Source: Alphaproteobacteria bacterium
GTDB lineage: Bacteria; Pseudomonadota; Alphaproteobacteria; UBA8366
Length of the DNA: 12,723 nt
Assembly (NCBI GenBank): GCA_030743445.1
Contig: JASLSL010000196.1
Coordinates: 1-12,723 of the forward strand
Direction of reading: 5' to 3'
Below are positions 1 to 7,024 of this stretch, in pieces (the first letter of the stretch is position 1; every line of letters begins with the position of its first letter). The position numbers and the translations under genes were made by a program. The notes beneath the pieces were generated by a model, which worked only from the letters and a program-made list of their open reading frames with translations, searched no databases and was not told the DNA's origin.

Positions 1-275
1 CGGGCGTCCGGCTGGCGGCGGCGGAAGCGATCGCTTCGCTCGGCGGAGCCGATGCGCTCGATCACCTGATCGACTTCACCTTTGCCTTCGAGGGCTACCA
101 CCGGCGCCCGGCGGCGCGGATGTTGCGCCGCCTCGATCCCGCGGCCGCCAGCGACCGGTTCGTCGACGCGCTCGGCGACCTGGCGCGAAAACGCTTGTGG
201 CAAGTCGCGATCGAGGCCTTGGAAGAGATTCACCGCGCCGACCCCGGCGCGTCAGCCCAATCAACACGGAATTGA
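1..275 (+). CDS. HEAT-repeat-like protein, C-terminal end (5' truncated)
   Basis: The open frame has codons starting at positions divisible by 3 and ends with TGA at 273-275, so about 90 residues are visible and the start lies outside the window. The peptide is rich in Ala, Leu and Arg. It shows the amphipathic helix-pair rhythm of HEAT or PBS-lyase-type repeats: it opens VRLAAAEAIASLGG, then DHLIDFTFAFEG, then ARMLRRLDPAAASDRFVDAL and a further helix with WQVAIEALEEI. Such repeats are protein-protein scaffolds, and no catalytic residues can be inferred. The stop is only 14 nt before the ATG of the next gene and overlaps its ribosome binding site (AAGGGG), so the two are probably co-transcribed and may be translationally coupled. 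A partner or assembly role for the respiratory cluster downstream is inference from position only. The repeat call rests on pattern, not on a profile search. Confidence 0.7.
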   Translation, partial: GVRLAAAEAIASLGGADALDHLIDFTFAFEGYHRRPAARMLRRLDPAAASDRFVDALGDLARKRLWQVAIEALEEIHRADPGASAQSTRN

Positions 276-289
276 AGGGGGATAGTCGT

Positions 290-1075
290 ATGACGTTCGG
301 TAAGCAACTCACGGCCGTCGCGCTCGGCGCTCTGTTGGCGGCCGGTCTCGGGGGCCTCGCCGGCCCCGCCGAGGCGGCGAAAGCGAAATACAAGGAAGGC
401 AAAGTCGCCAGCGGCGGTTCGATCAAAGGCAAGATCTCGTTCGAGGGCGCGTTGCCGGTCGATGCCATCGAGAAGATCCTGATCACCAAGAACCCGGAGG
501 TCTGCGGCACCGGCGAGCGCGAGGTCGTCTGGGTCGACGTCAAGGACGGCGCGCTGCGCGGTACCTTCGTCTTCATCGACAAGATCAAGCAGGGCAAGAA
601 GTGGGGCAAACCGAAAGGCGGCAAGTTCATGATCGTCCAGAAGGGCTGCCGCTTCACGCCCTGGGCGCAAGTCGTCCGGCCCGGCCCGGTCACCATCCGC
701 AACAGCGACGAGGGCGTGCTGCACAACATCAACACCCGCGAGCTGATCGGCGTCGAGAAAGGCCGCGTCGTCAAGCGCACCATGTTCAATTTCGGCCAGC
801 CCAAGGTCGGCGACATCACCGAGAAGATCAAACCGCGGCGCTCGGCCTTCATCGGGATCAACTGCGAGGCCCACAACTTCATGTTCGGCTTCATGATGGC
901 GCCGAAGCACCCCTATGCGGTGGTCGTGGGCGACGACGGTTCGTTCACCCTCGATAACGTGCCGGCCGGCAAATACACGCTAAAGGCCTGGCATCCGCGA
1001 TTCGGGGTCAAGAAGGCCAAGGTGACGGTCAAGGCCGGCGGCGCCGTCGACGCCAACTTCAAGTTCTCGAAGTAG
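290..1075 (+). CDS. Exported cupredoxin-like protein with carboxypeptidase-regulatory-like tail
   Basis: This is a 261-aa exported protein. I chose ATG 290 because AAGGGGG sits just upstream and the first 29 residues form a clean Sec signal peptide ending GPAEA|AKAKY; upstream in-frame starts would bury it. The middle looks like a blue-copper fold: a VLHNIN motif gives His145, and NCEAHNFM gives Cys192, His195 and Met198, matching the His...Cys-x2-His-x2-Met ligand set of small exported cupredoxin-like proteins. After it comes HPYAVVVGDDGSFTLDNVPA, then GKYTLKAWH, the signature of a carboxypeptidase-regulatory-like beta sandwich (about 205-260). Cys72 and Cys120 are also present. Only 37 nt separate it from the CydA-like gene, with no terminator seen, so it probably belongs to the same operon. 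A role as periplasmic electron carrier or copper-handling partner is inferred. Copper binding itself is predicted, not shown. Confidence 0.8.
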   Translation: MTFGKQLTAVALGALLAAGLGGLAGPAEAAKAKYKEGKVASGGSIKGKISFEGALPVDAIEKILITKNPEVCGTGEREVVWVDVKDGALRGTFVFIDKIKQGKKWGKPKGGKFMIVQKGCRFTPWAQVVRPGPVTIRNSDEGVLHNINTRELIGVEKGRVVKRTMFNFGQPKVGDITEKIKPRRSAFIGINCEAHNFMFGFMMAPKHPYAVVVGDDGSFTLDNVPAGKYTLKAWHPRFGVKKAKVTVKAGGAVDANFKFSK

Positions 1076-1100
1076 GCGACGGGCGCGACCGCGCGAGATC

Positions 1101-1107
1101 GGGGAGG
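1101..1107 (+). promoter_or_regulatory. Ribosome binding site choosing the start of CydA-like copy 1
   Basis: GGGGAGG at 1101-1107 lies 5 nt before GTG 1113 but only 2 nt before TTG 1110, which is also in frame. The spacing favours GTG 1113, giving a 709-aa product. The difference is one residue. Confidence 0.6.
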
Positions 1108-1112
1108 CTTTG

Positions 1113-3242
1113 GTGATCCATCGGTTGGGCCCCAAGGGGAAGGTCGGGCTGGCGCTTGTCGCCGGGCTCGCGGTCCTGTTGGTTGCGGGACCGGCTCTCG
1201 CCTTGGAGGGCAACGAGTACCGCCAGTTCCTCGGCCTCGATTCACGCAAGCTGATCTGGTTCCTGGCCCAGATGCACCTGTTCTTCGCCGCCTTCGTGCT
1301 GGGCGTGCCGCTATTCGCGGTGATCATCGAGATCGTCGGCTGGAAGAACGGCGACCAGCGCTTCGACAAGCTGGCCTACGAGTTCACCAGCCTCTTGAGC
1401 GTCGCCTACGCGACGACCGCAGCCTTCGGCGGCCTGCTCGCCTTCGCCCTCTTTACCCTCTATCCGACCTTCATGGGCTACATGGCGGGCGTCTTCAAGG
1501 ACGTGATGTTCGTCTACGCCCTGCTGTTCTTCGCCGAGACCTTCCTGCTCTACATGTATTACTACGGCTGGAAGTGGCTCTCCGGCACCAGGCCGTTCGG
1601 CCTCGCCCTGCGGCGCATTCTCCAAGCCACGGGCGCCGTCATCATCGTGATCGGCCTCCTGTTCCTGGTCGGCGTCATCGGCCCCGACATGCGGGGCGAC
1701 ACCCGCGCCTTCATTGCCCTGCTCTATGTCCTGCCGACCGGCATCGGGCTGATGATCATGCGCGACCGCAAGAGCTCGCACATCATGATCGGCATCCTCT
1801 TGAATGTCGCCGGCACCGCGATCATGCAGGCCGCCAACTCGTGGGCCGGCTTCATGATGAGCCCGGCCGGCGTTGCCGCCGACGGGGCGATCACCGGCTC
1901 GTTGTGGCAGGCCTTCGAGAACGTGCTGGCCACACCGATCGCGATCCACCGCATGCTCGGCAACTTGGCGTTCGGCGGGCTGGTCGCCGGGTCCTACGCC
2001 GCGGTCCGGTTCATCGCCGCCAAGACCGCCGAGGACAAGGCGCATTACGACTGGATGGGCTACATCGCCAACTTCGTCGCGATCATCGCCCTGATCCCGC
2101 TGCCGTTCGCCGGCTACTACCTTGGCCGCGAGGTCTATTCGACCAGCGCCATCATGGGCAACAACATGATGGGCGGCGACTTCTCCTGGACTTTCATCAT
2201 CCAGGCGATGCTGGTCGGCTCGCTGTTCCTGATCTCGAACTACTATCTGTGGAGCGGGATGACTCGGATTCCGGGCTCGGAGCGCTATTACAAGTACATC
2301 AAGTTCATCCTGGGGGCGATCGTCATCTCGTTCGCAATCTGGCTGACGCCGCACAACCTGCCGTTGACCGGCGGCGAGGTCGGCGAGATGGGCGGCAGCC
2401 AGTACCATCCGACGCTCAAGTTCCTCGGCCTGATGCCGGCCAAGAACGCGGTGATCAACCTGATCATCCTCTCGACCTTCTTCAGTTTCCTGCTCTACCG
2501 GCGCAGCAACAAAAGCGAGGTCGTCCCGATCAGCCAGCAGGGCAGGTGGCCCAAGATCGTCATTCCCTTGGCCGGCCTGGCGGCGATCTTCATCGTCGGA
2601 CAGTACGCGGTCAATCTGCTGACCATGGACCCGGCCTCGCTCGACCTGCCGGCCGACCGGGCCCAGTACTTCCGCACCGTCGGCTGGCTCCTGGTGTTCG
2701 AATGCGCGGTCGGGGTTGTCGCCGTCGCCCTCGCGCTCCGGGACATGGGCAAGCTGGCGCAAGGGCTCTACATGGCGGTCACCGCCTTCAACGTGGTGAT
2801 CTTCCTCGGGGTCTACGGCTTCGTCGTGATGGAGCAGGCCTCGCCGTTCCTGCGCAACGTCGCGGTCGCCCAGTTCCTGCAGCTGATCAGCTGCCTGATC
2901 CTGGTCACCGCGATCGACATGTACCTGTTCCGGGGAGCCAAGGAAATCGGTCCCCTGCAGTGGGGCAAGATGACCGTGCGCAGCCAGTTCGCGCTGCTGG
3001 CGCTGACCTTCATCATCACCATGAACATGGGGCTGATGGGCTTCATCCGCTCGGGCCTGCGCGGCGACTGGCACATCTTCGGCGTGATGCGCGACACCTC
3101 GGCCTGGGCCTACACGCCGAGCAACTTCACCATGACCCAGATGGTCGGCCTCGCGGTGCTGATGTTCATGGTCGGCGTCGCCTTCATGTTCTGGCTCGGC
3201 GGCATCGCCGGCGGCAACAAGGAAGAAGGGGGCGCCGACTGA
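1113..3242 (+). CDS. CydA-like (cytochrome bd subunit I family) membrane protein, long form, module 1
   Basis: This 709-aa polytopic membrane protein has an N-terminal signal-like segment (ending GPALA-LEGNE, residue 30) and many hydrophobic helices. Landmarks resemble cytochrome bd subunit I. LAQMHLFFAAFVLG places His55 like the b595 ligand His19 of E. coli CydA, and FFAETFLLYMYYYGW keeps a Glu (142) like E107. IAIHRMLGNLAFGG places His279 like the b558 ligand His186, and FIIQAMLVGS offers Met366 as the matching axial Met. The Q-loop and the GRQPW signature are not found, and no CydB gene follows; membrane cytochromes c follow instead, so cytochrome c or another periplasmic donor seems likelier than quinol. 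Compared with the second copy at 8548 it carries about 60 extra residues around 161-220 and a longer segment around 480-560, probably extra helices. The closest known types are the Q-loop-less bd-like proteins of Nitrospira and relatives. The reaction (probably O2 reduction) is inferred. Confidence 0.85.
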   Translation: MIHRLGPKGKVGLALVAGLAVLLVAGPALALEGNEYRQFLGLDSRKLIWFLAQMHLFFAAFVLGVPLFAVIIEIVGWKNGDQRFDKLAYEFTSLLSVAYATTAAFGGLLAFALFTLYPTFMGYMAGVFKDVMFVYALLFFAETFLLYMYYYGWKWLSGTRPFGLALRRILQATGAVIIVIGLLFLVGVIGPDMRGDTRAFIALLYVLPTGIGLMIMRDRKSSHIMIGILLNVAGTAIMQAANSWAGFMMSPAGVAADGAITGSLWQAFENVLATPIAIHRMLGNLAFGGLVAGSYAAVRFIAAKTAEDKAHYDWMGYIANFVAIIALIPLPFAGYYLGREVYSTSAIMGNNMMGGDFSWTFIIQAMLVGSLFLISNYYLWSGMTRIPGSERYYKYIKFILGAIVISFAIWLTPHNLPLTGGEVGEMGGSQYHPTLKFLGLMPAKNAVINLIILSTFFSFLLYRRSNKSEVVPISQQGRWPKIVIPLAGLAAIFIVGQYAVNLLTMDPASLDLPADRAQYFRTVGWLLVFECAVGVVAVALALRDMGKLAQGLYMAVTAFNVVIFLGVYGFVVMEQASPFLRNVAVAQFLQLISCLILVTAIDMYLFRGAKEIGPLQWGKMTVRSQFALLALTFIITMNMGLMGFIRSGLRGDWHIFGVMRDTSAWAYTPSNFTMTQMVGLAVLMFMVGVAFMFWLGGIAGGNKEEGGAD

Positions 3243-4246
3243 TGTCGGATTCCGTCGTCAAAGCCGGCGTCTTCCTGCTCGTGCTGCTCGGTGCCTTCCT
3301 GTGGATCGGCAAGGCGATCACCGACCTGACCGGCGGCGAGAAGACCGCCAGCGCGGTGGTCGAGGTCAGCCCCGAGGGCGGCGAGGCGGTCTACTGGGGC
3401 AAGGGCCGCTGCTTCACCTGCCACTCCATGGGCGACCGGGGCAGCGCCGTGCGCGGCCCCAACCACGGCCAGTTCGGCGAACGCTTCCCGCTCGCCATGG
3501 GGGAGCGCGCGGTCGAGCGCGCCAAGGCGCGCAGCGCCAAGACCGGCAAGGAGTTCACCGCCGTCGATTATCTGGTCGAGAGCCTGTCCGACCCCGGCGT
3601 CTACGTCGTCACCGGCTACAAGAACGAGATGGCGGTCACCTATGCGCCGCCGATCTCGCTCAATCTCGACGAGATCAAGGCGGTCGTCTCCTATCTGCAG
3701 ATTCAGGGGGGCGACCTCGATATGGTGGCGATCGACACCGAGCCGAGCGACATTACAAAAGGCTTCTACGACAAGATCGGCGCGGCCCAGGCGGCCGGCG
3801 GCGGCGACCCGGGCAAGGGTGCGGAGGTATTCGCCGACAACTGCTCCGATTGCCACATGCTGAATGGCGAGGGCGGCGAGGTCGGCCCCAAACTGACCGG
3901 CATCGCGGCCAAGGGGCTCAAGCACATCGACGAGTCGATCCGGCGCCCGGCGGCCAAGGTCGTCGCCGGCTTCGAGTACCACGAGGTCGTCAGGAAGGAC
4001 GGCCGCAAGTTCGCCGGCCTCAAGACCCGCGACGAGGCCGACGAGATCGACATCACCAAGGCCGACGGCGACGTGGTCACCATCGCCAAGGCCGAGATCA
4101 AGGAAATTGTCCTGGACAAGACCAAGACGGTGATGCCGTCGGACCTGATCGAGGCGCTGACGGTCAAGGATTTCCAGGACGTCCTGTCGTTTCTGATGCT
4201 CCAGAAGGCGCCGCCCGCCGCACAGCAGGCGGAGAAGGAGAAGTAG
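3242..4246 (+). CDS. Membrane-anchored dihaem cytochrome c with extended second domain, module 1
   Basis: This is a 334-aa protein. ATG 3242 shares its A with the stop of the CydA-like gene (TGATG), which implies translational coupling. Residues 7-24 form a single N-terminal membrane helix, leaving the rest in the periplasm. Haem c sites are CFTCH (57-61) and CSDCH (201-205). The first domain has a long loop between its haem site and its C-terminal helix. The second domain (about 190-320) contains an insert reading FEYHEVVRKDGRKFAGL, then a VTIAKAEIKEIV stretch and TVMPSDL (Met298). This is the layout of the planctomycete-type haem-binding domain I know as TIGR02603, where an added beta-rich segment precedes the Met ligand. 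The matching gene of module 2 (10377) lacks this insert. The likely role is passing electrons at the periplasmic face to or from the CydA-like core. The family resemblance is from memory. Confidence 0.88.
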   Translation: MSDSVVKAGVFLLVLLGAFLWIGKAITDLTGGEKTASAVVEVSPEGGEAVYWGKGRCFTCHSMGDRGSAVRGPNHGQFGERFPLAMGERAVERAKARSAKTGKEFTAVDYLVESLSDPGVYVVTGYKNEMAVTYAPPISLNLDEIKAVVSYLQIQGGDLDMVAIDTEPSDITKGFYDKIGAAQAAGGGDPGKGAEVFADNCSDCHMLNGEGGEVGPKLTGIAAKGLKHIDESIRRPAAKVVAGFEYHEVVRKDGRKFAGLKTRDEADEIDITKADGDVVTIAKAEIKEIVLDKTKTVMPSDLIEALTVKDFQDVLSFLMLQKAPPAAQQAEKEK

Positions 4247-4253
4247 GGCCGAG

Positions 4254-5231
4254 ATGAGCGAACGGACGGGAAAATTCGGGCTCGGGCGCTTCTGGACGAT
4301 GGTCCTGACGCTGGTGGCGATCTACGCCTTCATCAAGTGGGGCATCCCCGCCGCCTCGCGCCAGATCACCAACCTGCCGTTCCCGCTGCCGGTGCCGGGC
4401 ACCTTGATCTTCATGTTCATGGTGCTGACCCTGATCGCGCTATTCATGCTCGTCACCTTCTCGGACGAGCACCTCGAGGACTTCTTGGCGCCGATCAAGG
4501 CGCTCTTGGCCGGGCGTTACGGCAAGCTGCCGCGCGCTGCCGTACTGGTCGCAATCCCGCTGATCGCCGGCTGGCAGGTCTATGACGCGACAGTGCCCAA
4601 GGTCGAGCTGCCGTCCTCGTTGCGCATCCAGCACCCGTCCTCGAACTTCCCGAAGAAGTTCGAGGCGATGAAGAACCCGGTTGCCAATCCGGACGACAAG
4701 GCGATCGACGCGTTTATCGAACAGGCCAAGGCCGGCGAGATCGAGCTGATTCCGCAGGCCGCAAGCGACGTCGAGAACTGGGTGAAGGAAATGGAGCCCG
4801 AGCATATGCTCGAATTCATCCCGACACCGCCAATGAAGAAGTTCCTAAAGGAACTCGCCGACGGCAAGGTCTCGAAGGTGACCGCGAAGGCGGCGCTGTT
4901 GGAGAAGAACCTGTTCGAGGGCCGCGCGCTCTACGCCATGAACTGCCGGCCGTGCCACGGCGACAGCGTCGCCGGCGACGGGCCGATGGCCGACGGGTTC
5001 AAGCTGCGCCCGATCAACTTCACCGACAACGGCACGATCGAGACCATCGTCGAGGGCTACACCTTCTGGCGGGTCGGGAACGGCGGGCCGGGCCTGCCGA
5101 CCGAGGCGACGCCGTGGGACTCGGCGATGCCCGAATGGAAGCTCAGCCTCACCGAGGAAGAGCGCTGGAAGATCATCCTTGCCGAGTACGACCTCGCCGA
5201 GAAGACGCCGCGCATCCCGGAGGGCCACTGA
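4254..5231 (+). CDS. Membrane-anchored monohaem cytochrome c with three N-terminal helices, module 1
   Basis: This is a 325-aa protein starting 7 nt after the previous stop, behind a purine-rich GGAGAAGGAGAAG stretch. Three hydrophobic segments (about 13-30, 46-68 and 95-111) anchor it. A charged linker (about 112-220) leads to one C-terminal cytochrome c domain with CRPCH at 231-235. The domain shows PINFTDN, the FWRVGNGGPGLP segment, and Met292 in SAMPEW as likely sixth ligand. The paralogue at 11186 shares the same topology, LNF/INF and GGPGLP segments and a Met-Pro-x-Trp ligand region, so it is a core part of both modules. It may supply membrane helices that partner the CydA-like core in place of CydB; that is inference from gene order. 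The stop overlaps the next start (TGATG at 5229-5233). Confidence 0.88.
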   Translation: MSERTGKFGLGRFWTMVLTLVAIYAFIKWGIPAASRQITNLPFPLPVPGTLIFMFMVLTLIALFMLVTFSDEHLEDFLAPIKALLAGRYGKLPRAAVLVAIPLIAGWQVYDATVPKVELPSSLRIQHPSSNFPKKFEAMKNPVANPDDKAIDAFIEQAKAGEIELIPQAASDVENWVKEMEPEHMLEFIPTPPMKKFLKELADGKVSKVTAKAALLEKNLFEGRALYAMNCRPCHGDSVAGDGPMADGFKLRPINFTDNGTIETIVEGYTFWRVGNGGPGLPTEATPWDSAMPEWKLSLTEEERWKIILAEYDLAEKTPRIPEGH

Positions 5232-7024
5232 TGGTCGGGTTGCGTGAATTGTCGACCCCCTCACCCGGCCACTCCGCGGCCACCCTCTCCCGCGGGGGGA
5301 GAGGGTTGGTGGTGCCGGCCGCGATGCAAGATCCCCTCTCCCCTGGCGGGAGAGGGAGGGGCCCGGCCACTCGCAGAGTGGCTGGGAGGGTGAGGGGGAT
5401 CATCCCTGCTGCTATTGCAGTGTTGCTTGTTGGCGTATTCGCCCTCCCCGCCTTCGCCGCCGACACGCCGTCTGCGCCGATGCCGGAGGAGACCGACGAG
5501 TTGCGTGCCCGGGGCCAGGCGATCTACTTCCGGCGCTGCAGCTTCTGCCACGGCCTGCTCGGCGATGGCGAGGGGCCGGCGGCCGAATTCCTCGATCCCC
5601 GGCCGCGCGACTTCACCCTCGGCACCTTCAAGTTCCGCACGACCCAGAGCGGCGAGCTGCCGACCGACCTTGACCTGTTCCGGACCGTCAGCCGCGGCCT
5701 GTCCGGGACCGGCATGCAGGCCTTCGATGCCGACCTGATCAAGAACGGGCTGTCGGAGGAAGACCGCTGGGCGGTCATCGCCTACATCAAGACCTTCGCC
5801 CAGGAGTTCGAGGACCCGGACCTCGACCCGGTCAAGACCGGCAAGGTGGTCAAGCTGCCGCAGAGTAGGGCGCCGTTCGACGCGGACACCATCGCCAAGG
5901 GCAAGGCGGTGTTCGAGAAGACCAAATGTTGGGAGTGCCACGGCAAGCTCGGCCGCGGCGACGGCCAGAAATCGTTCGACCGCAAGGACGATTGGGGCTT
6001 CCCGATCCGCATCCGCAACGTGACCCATCCGTGGAAGATCAAGGCCGGGACCGACGTCGAGGACATCTACATGCGGTTCTCGACCGGGATCAACGGCACG
6101 CCGATGCCGTCCTTCATTAAGGCGCTGAACGAAGAGGAGCGCTGGCAGCTCGCCAACTACATCAAGTCGCTGCAGCACCGGCGCACCAACCATCAGGTGC
6201 TGAAGGCGGTGCCGGTCTTGGGCGGCGTGCCGACGGCGCCGGACGCGGAGGCCTGGCGACAGGCCGAGCCGATGGACGTGCGCCTGACCGGGCAGGTGGT
6301 CGGCGCGCCACGCTGGCAGAACCCGAGCATCGAGCTCGCAACGCTTCGCGCGCTGACCGACGGCAAGGAGATCGCCTTCCTCATCGAATGGGACGACGCC
6401 TTCAAGGACACGGTGCACAAGGGGGATGCCGAGCTCGACCCGAAGGAGCTGCGCAAGGTCGGCGGCTACAATTCCTACGTCGCGGCCAACGGCATGGTGA
6501 CCCGCAAGCTCGAGACCTTCCGCGACCAGATCGCGCTGCAGTTCCCGATCAAGCCGCCGGAAGGCACCAAGAAGCCGCACTTCTTCCGCGGCAAGCCGTC
6601 GAACCCGGTGCATCTCTGGGTCTGGAAGGCGGATCTCGCCGAGGGCGGCAAGCGCGCGGTCGTGGAAGCGGTCTCGCGCGGCTGGCGCCAGAAGCCCAAA
6701 GCGCAGGCGCAGGCGAAACAACAGATCGCCGGCAAGGCGTCGTGGAACCAGGGCCGCTGGCGCGTCGTCATGAAGCGGCCGCTGGTGACCGACGACAAGA
6801 ACGACGTCCAGTTCGCGGCCGGCGCCTTTATCCCGATGGCGGTCAACGCCTGGGACGGCTCGAACGGCGAACACGGGCTGATCATGAGCCTGTCGACCTG
6901 GCACTACGTGTTCATCGAGGCGCCGACGCCGATGCGCGTCTACATCTTCACCGTGCTGGCGGTGCTGATCGTGGGCGGGATCGGCTTTTGGCTGATGCGG
7001 AAAGTTGAACGGGAGGACGGATGA
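5231..7024 (+). CDS. Dihaem cytochrome c fused to EB_dh/NxrC-like haem b domain, membrane-tethered
   Basis: This is 597 aa if read from ATG 5231, which overlaps the upstream stop as TGATG, the junction style used elsewhere here. Residues 9-56 are encoded by a palindromic repeat (5256-5398); the real signal core follows at 57-76 (AIAVLLVGVFALPAFA|ADT). Internal starts at ATG 5324, GTG 5378 or GTG 5390 are possible and would give shorter signal peptides. Mature domains are cytochrome c with CSFCH (103-107; Met162 possible ligand), cytochrome c with CWECH (233-237; Met292 in TPMPSF), and a domain at about 332-565 with GKPSNPVHLWVWKA and FIPMAVNAWDGSNGEHG. The last resembles the haem b-binding gamma subunit of ethylbenzene dehydrogenase, selenate reductase and nitrite oxidoreductase (NxrC). 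A final helix (570-588) tethers it. No molybdoenzyme catalytic subunit is in the window. I infer an electron entry point for the complex. Confidence 0.88.
   Translation: MVGLRELSTPSPGHSAATLSRGGRGLVVPAAMQDPLSPGGRGRGPATRRVAGRVRGIIPAAIAVLLVGVFALPAFAADTPSAPMPEETDELRARGQAIYFRRCSFCHGLLGDGEGPAAEFLDPRPRDFTLGTFKFRTTQSGELPTDLDLFRTVSRGLSGTGMQAFDADLIKNGLSEEDRWAVIAYIKTFAQEFEDPDLDPVKTGKVVKLPQSRAPFDADTIAKGKAVFEKTKCWECHGKLGRGDGQKSFDRKDDWGFPIRIRNVTHPWKIKAGTDVEDIYMRFSTGINGTPMPSFIKALNEEERWQLANYIKSLQHRRTNHQVLKAVPVLGGVPTAPDAEAWRQAEPMDVRLTGQVVGAPRWQNPSIELATLRALTDGKEIAFLIEWDDAFKDTVHKGDAELDPKELRKVGGYNSYVAANGMVTRKLETFRDQIALQFPIKPPEGTKKPHFFRGKPSNPVHLWVWKADLAEGGKRAVVEAVSRGWRQKPKAQAQAKQQIAGKASWNQGRWRVVMKRPLVTDDKNDVQFAAGAFIPMAVNAWDGSNGEHGLIMSLSTWHYVFIEAPTPMRVYIFTVLAVLIVGGIGFWLMRKVEREDG
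5256..5398 (+). repeat. 143-bp palindromic repeat (REP/MITE-like) inside the coding region
   Basis: Perfect 11-bp terminal inverted repeats, CCCCCTCACCC at 5256-5266 and GGGTGAGGGGG at 5388-5398, bound the element. Inside are three hairpins: CCCTCTCCC/GGGAGAGGG at 5283-5305, the same arm pair at 5334-5356, and GCCACTC-GCA-GAGTGGC at 5366-5382, whose arm also recurs at 5268-5274. This CCCTCTCCC...GGGAGAGGG plus GGGTGAGGGGG style is known to me as a dispersed intergenic repeat in many proteobacterial genomes, often translated as SPGGRG-type peptides. Only this copy is in the window, so dispersal here is not shown. It lies between the start codon and the signal-peptide core of the dihaem/EB_dh gene. 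A bases flank both ends, so at most a 1-bp target duplication is visible. Confidence 0.85.

Noticed and set aside
1311..3074. Long open frame (587 codons) on the minus strand opposite CydA-like copy 1
   Set aside because: It reads as a low-complexity Asp/Glu/Arg/His-rich chain with no helices or motifs, as expected opposite a hydrophobic gene in GC-rich DNA. The + strand frame has clear family motifs.
5283..5356. Hairpins as an intrinsic terminator before the dihaem/EB_dh gene
   Set aside because: The stems have no following T run and lie inside an open frame between coupled genes; they belong to the palindromic repeat element.
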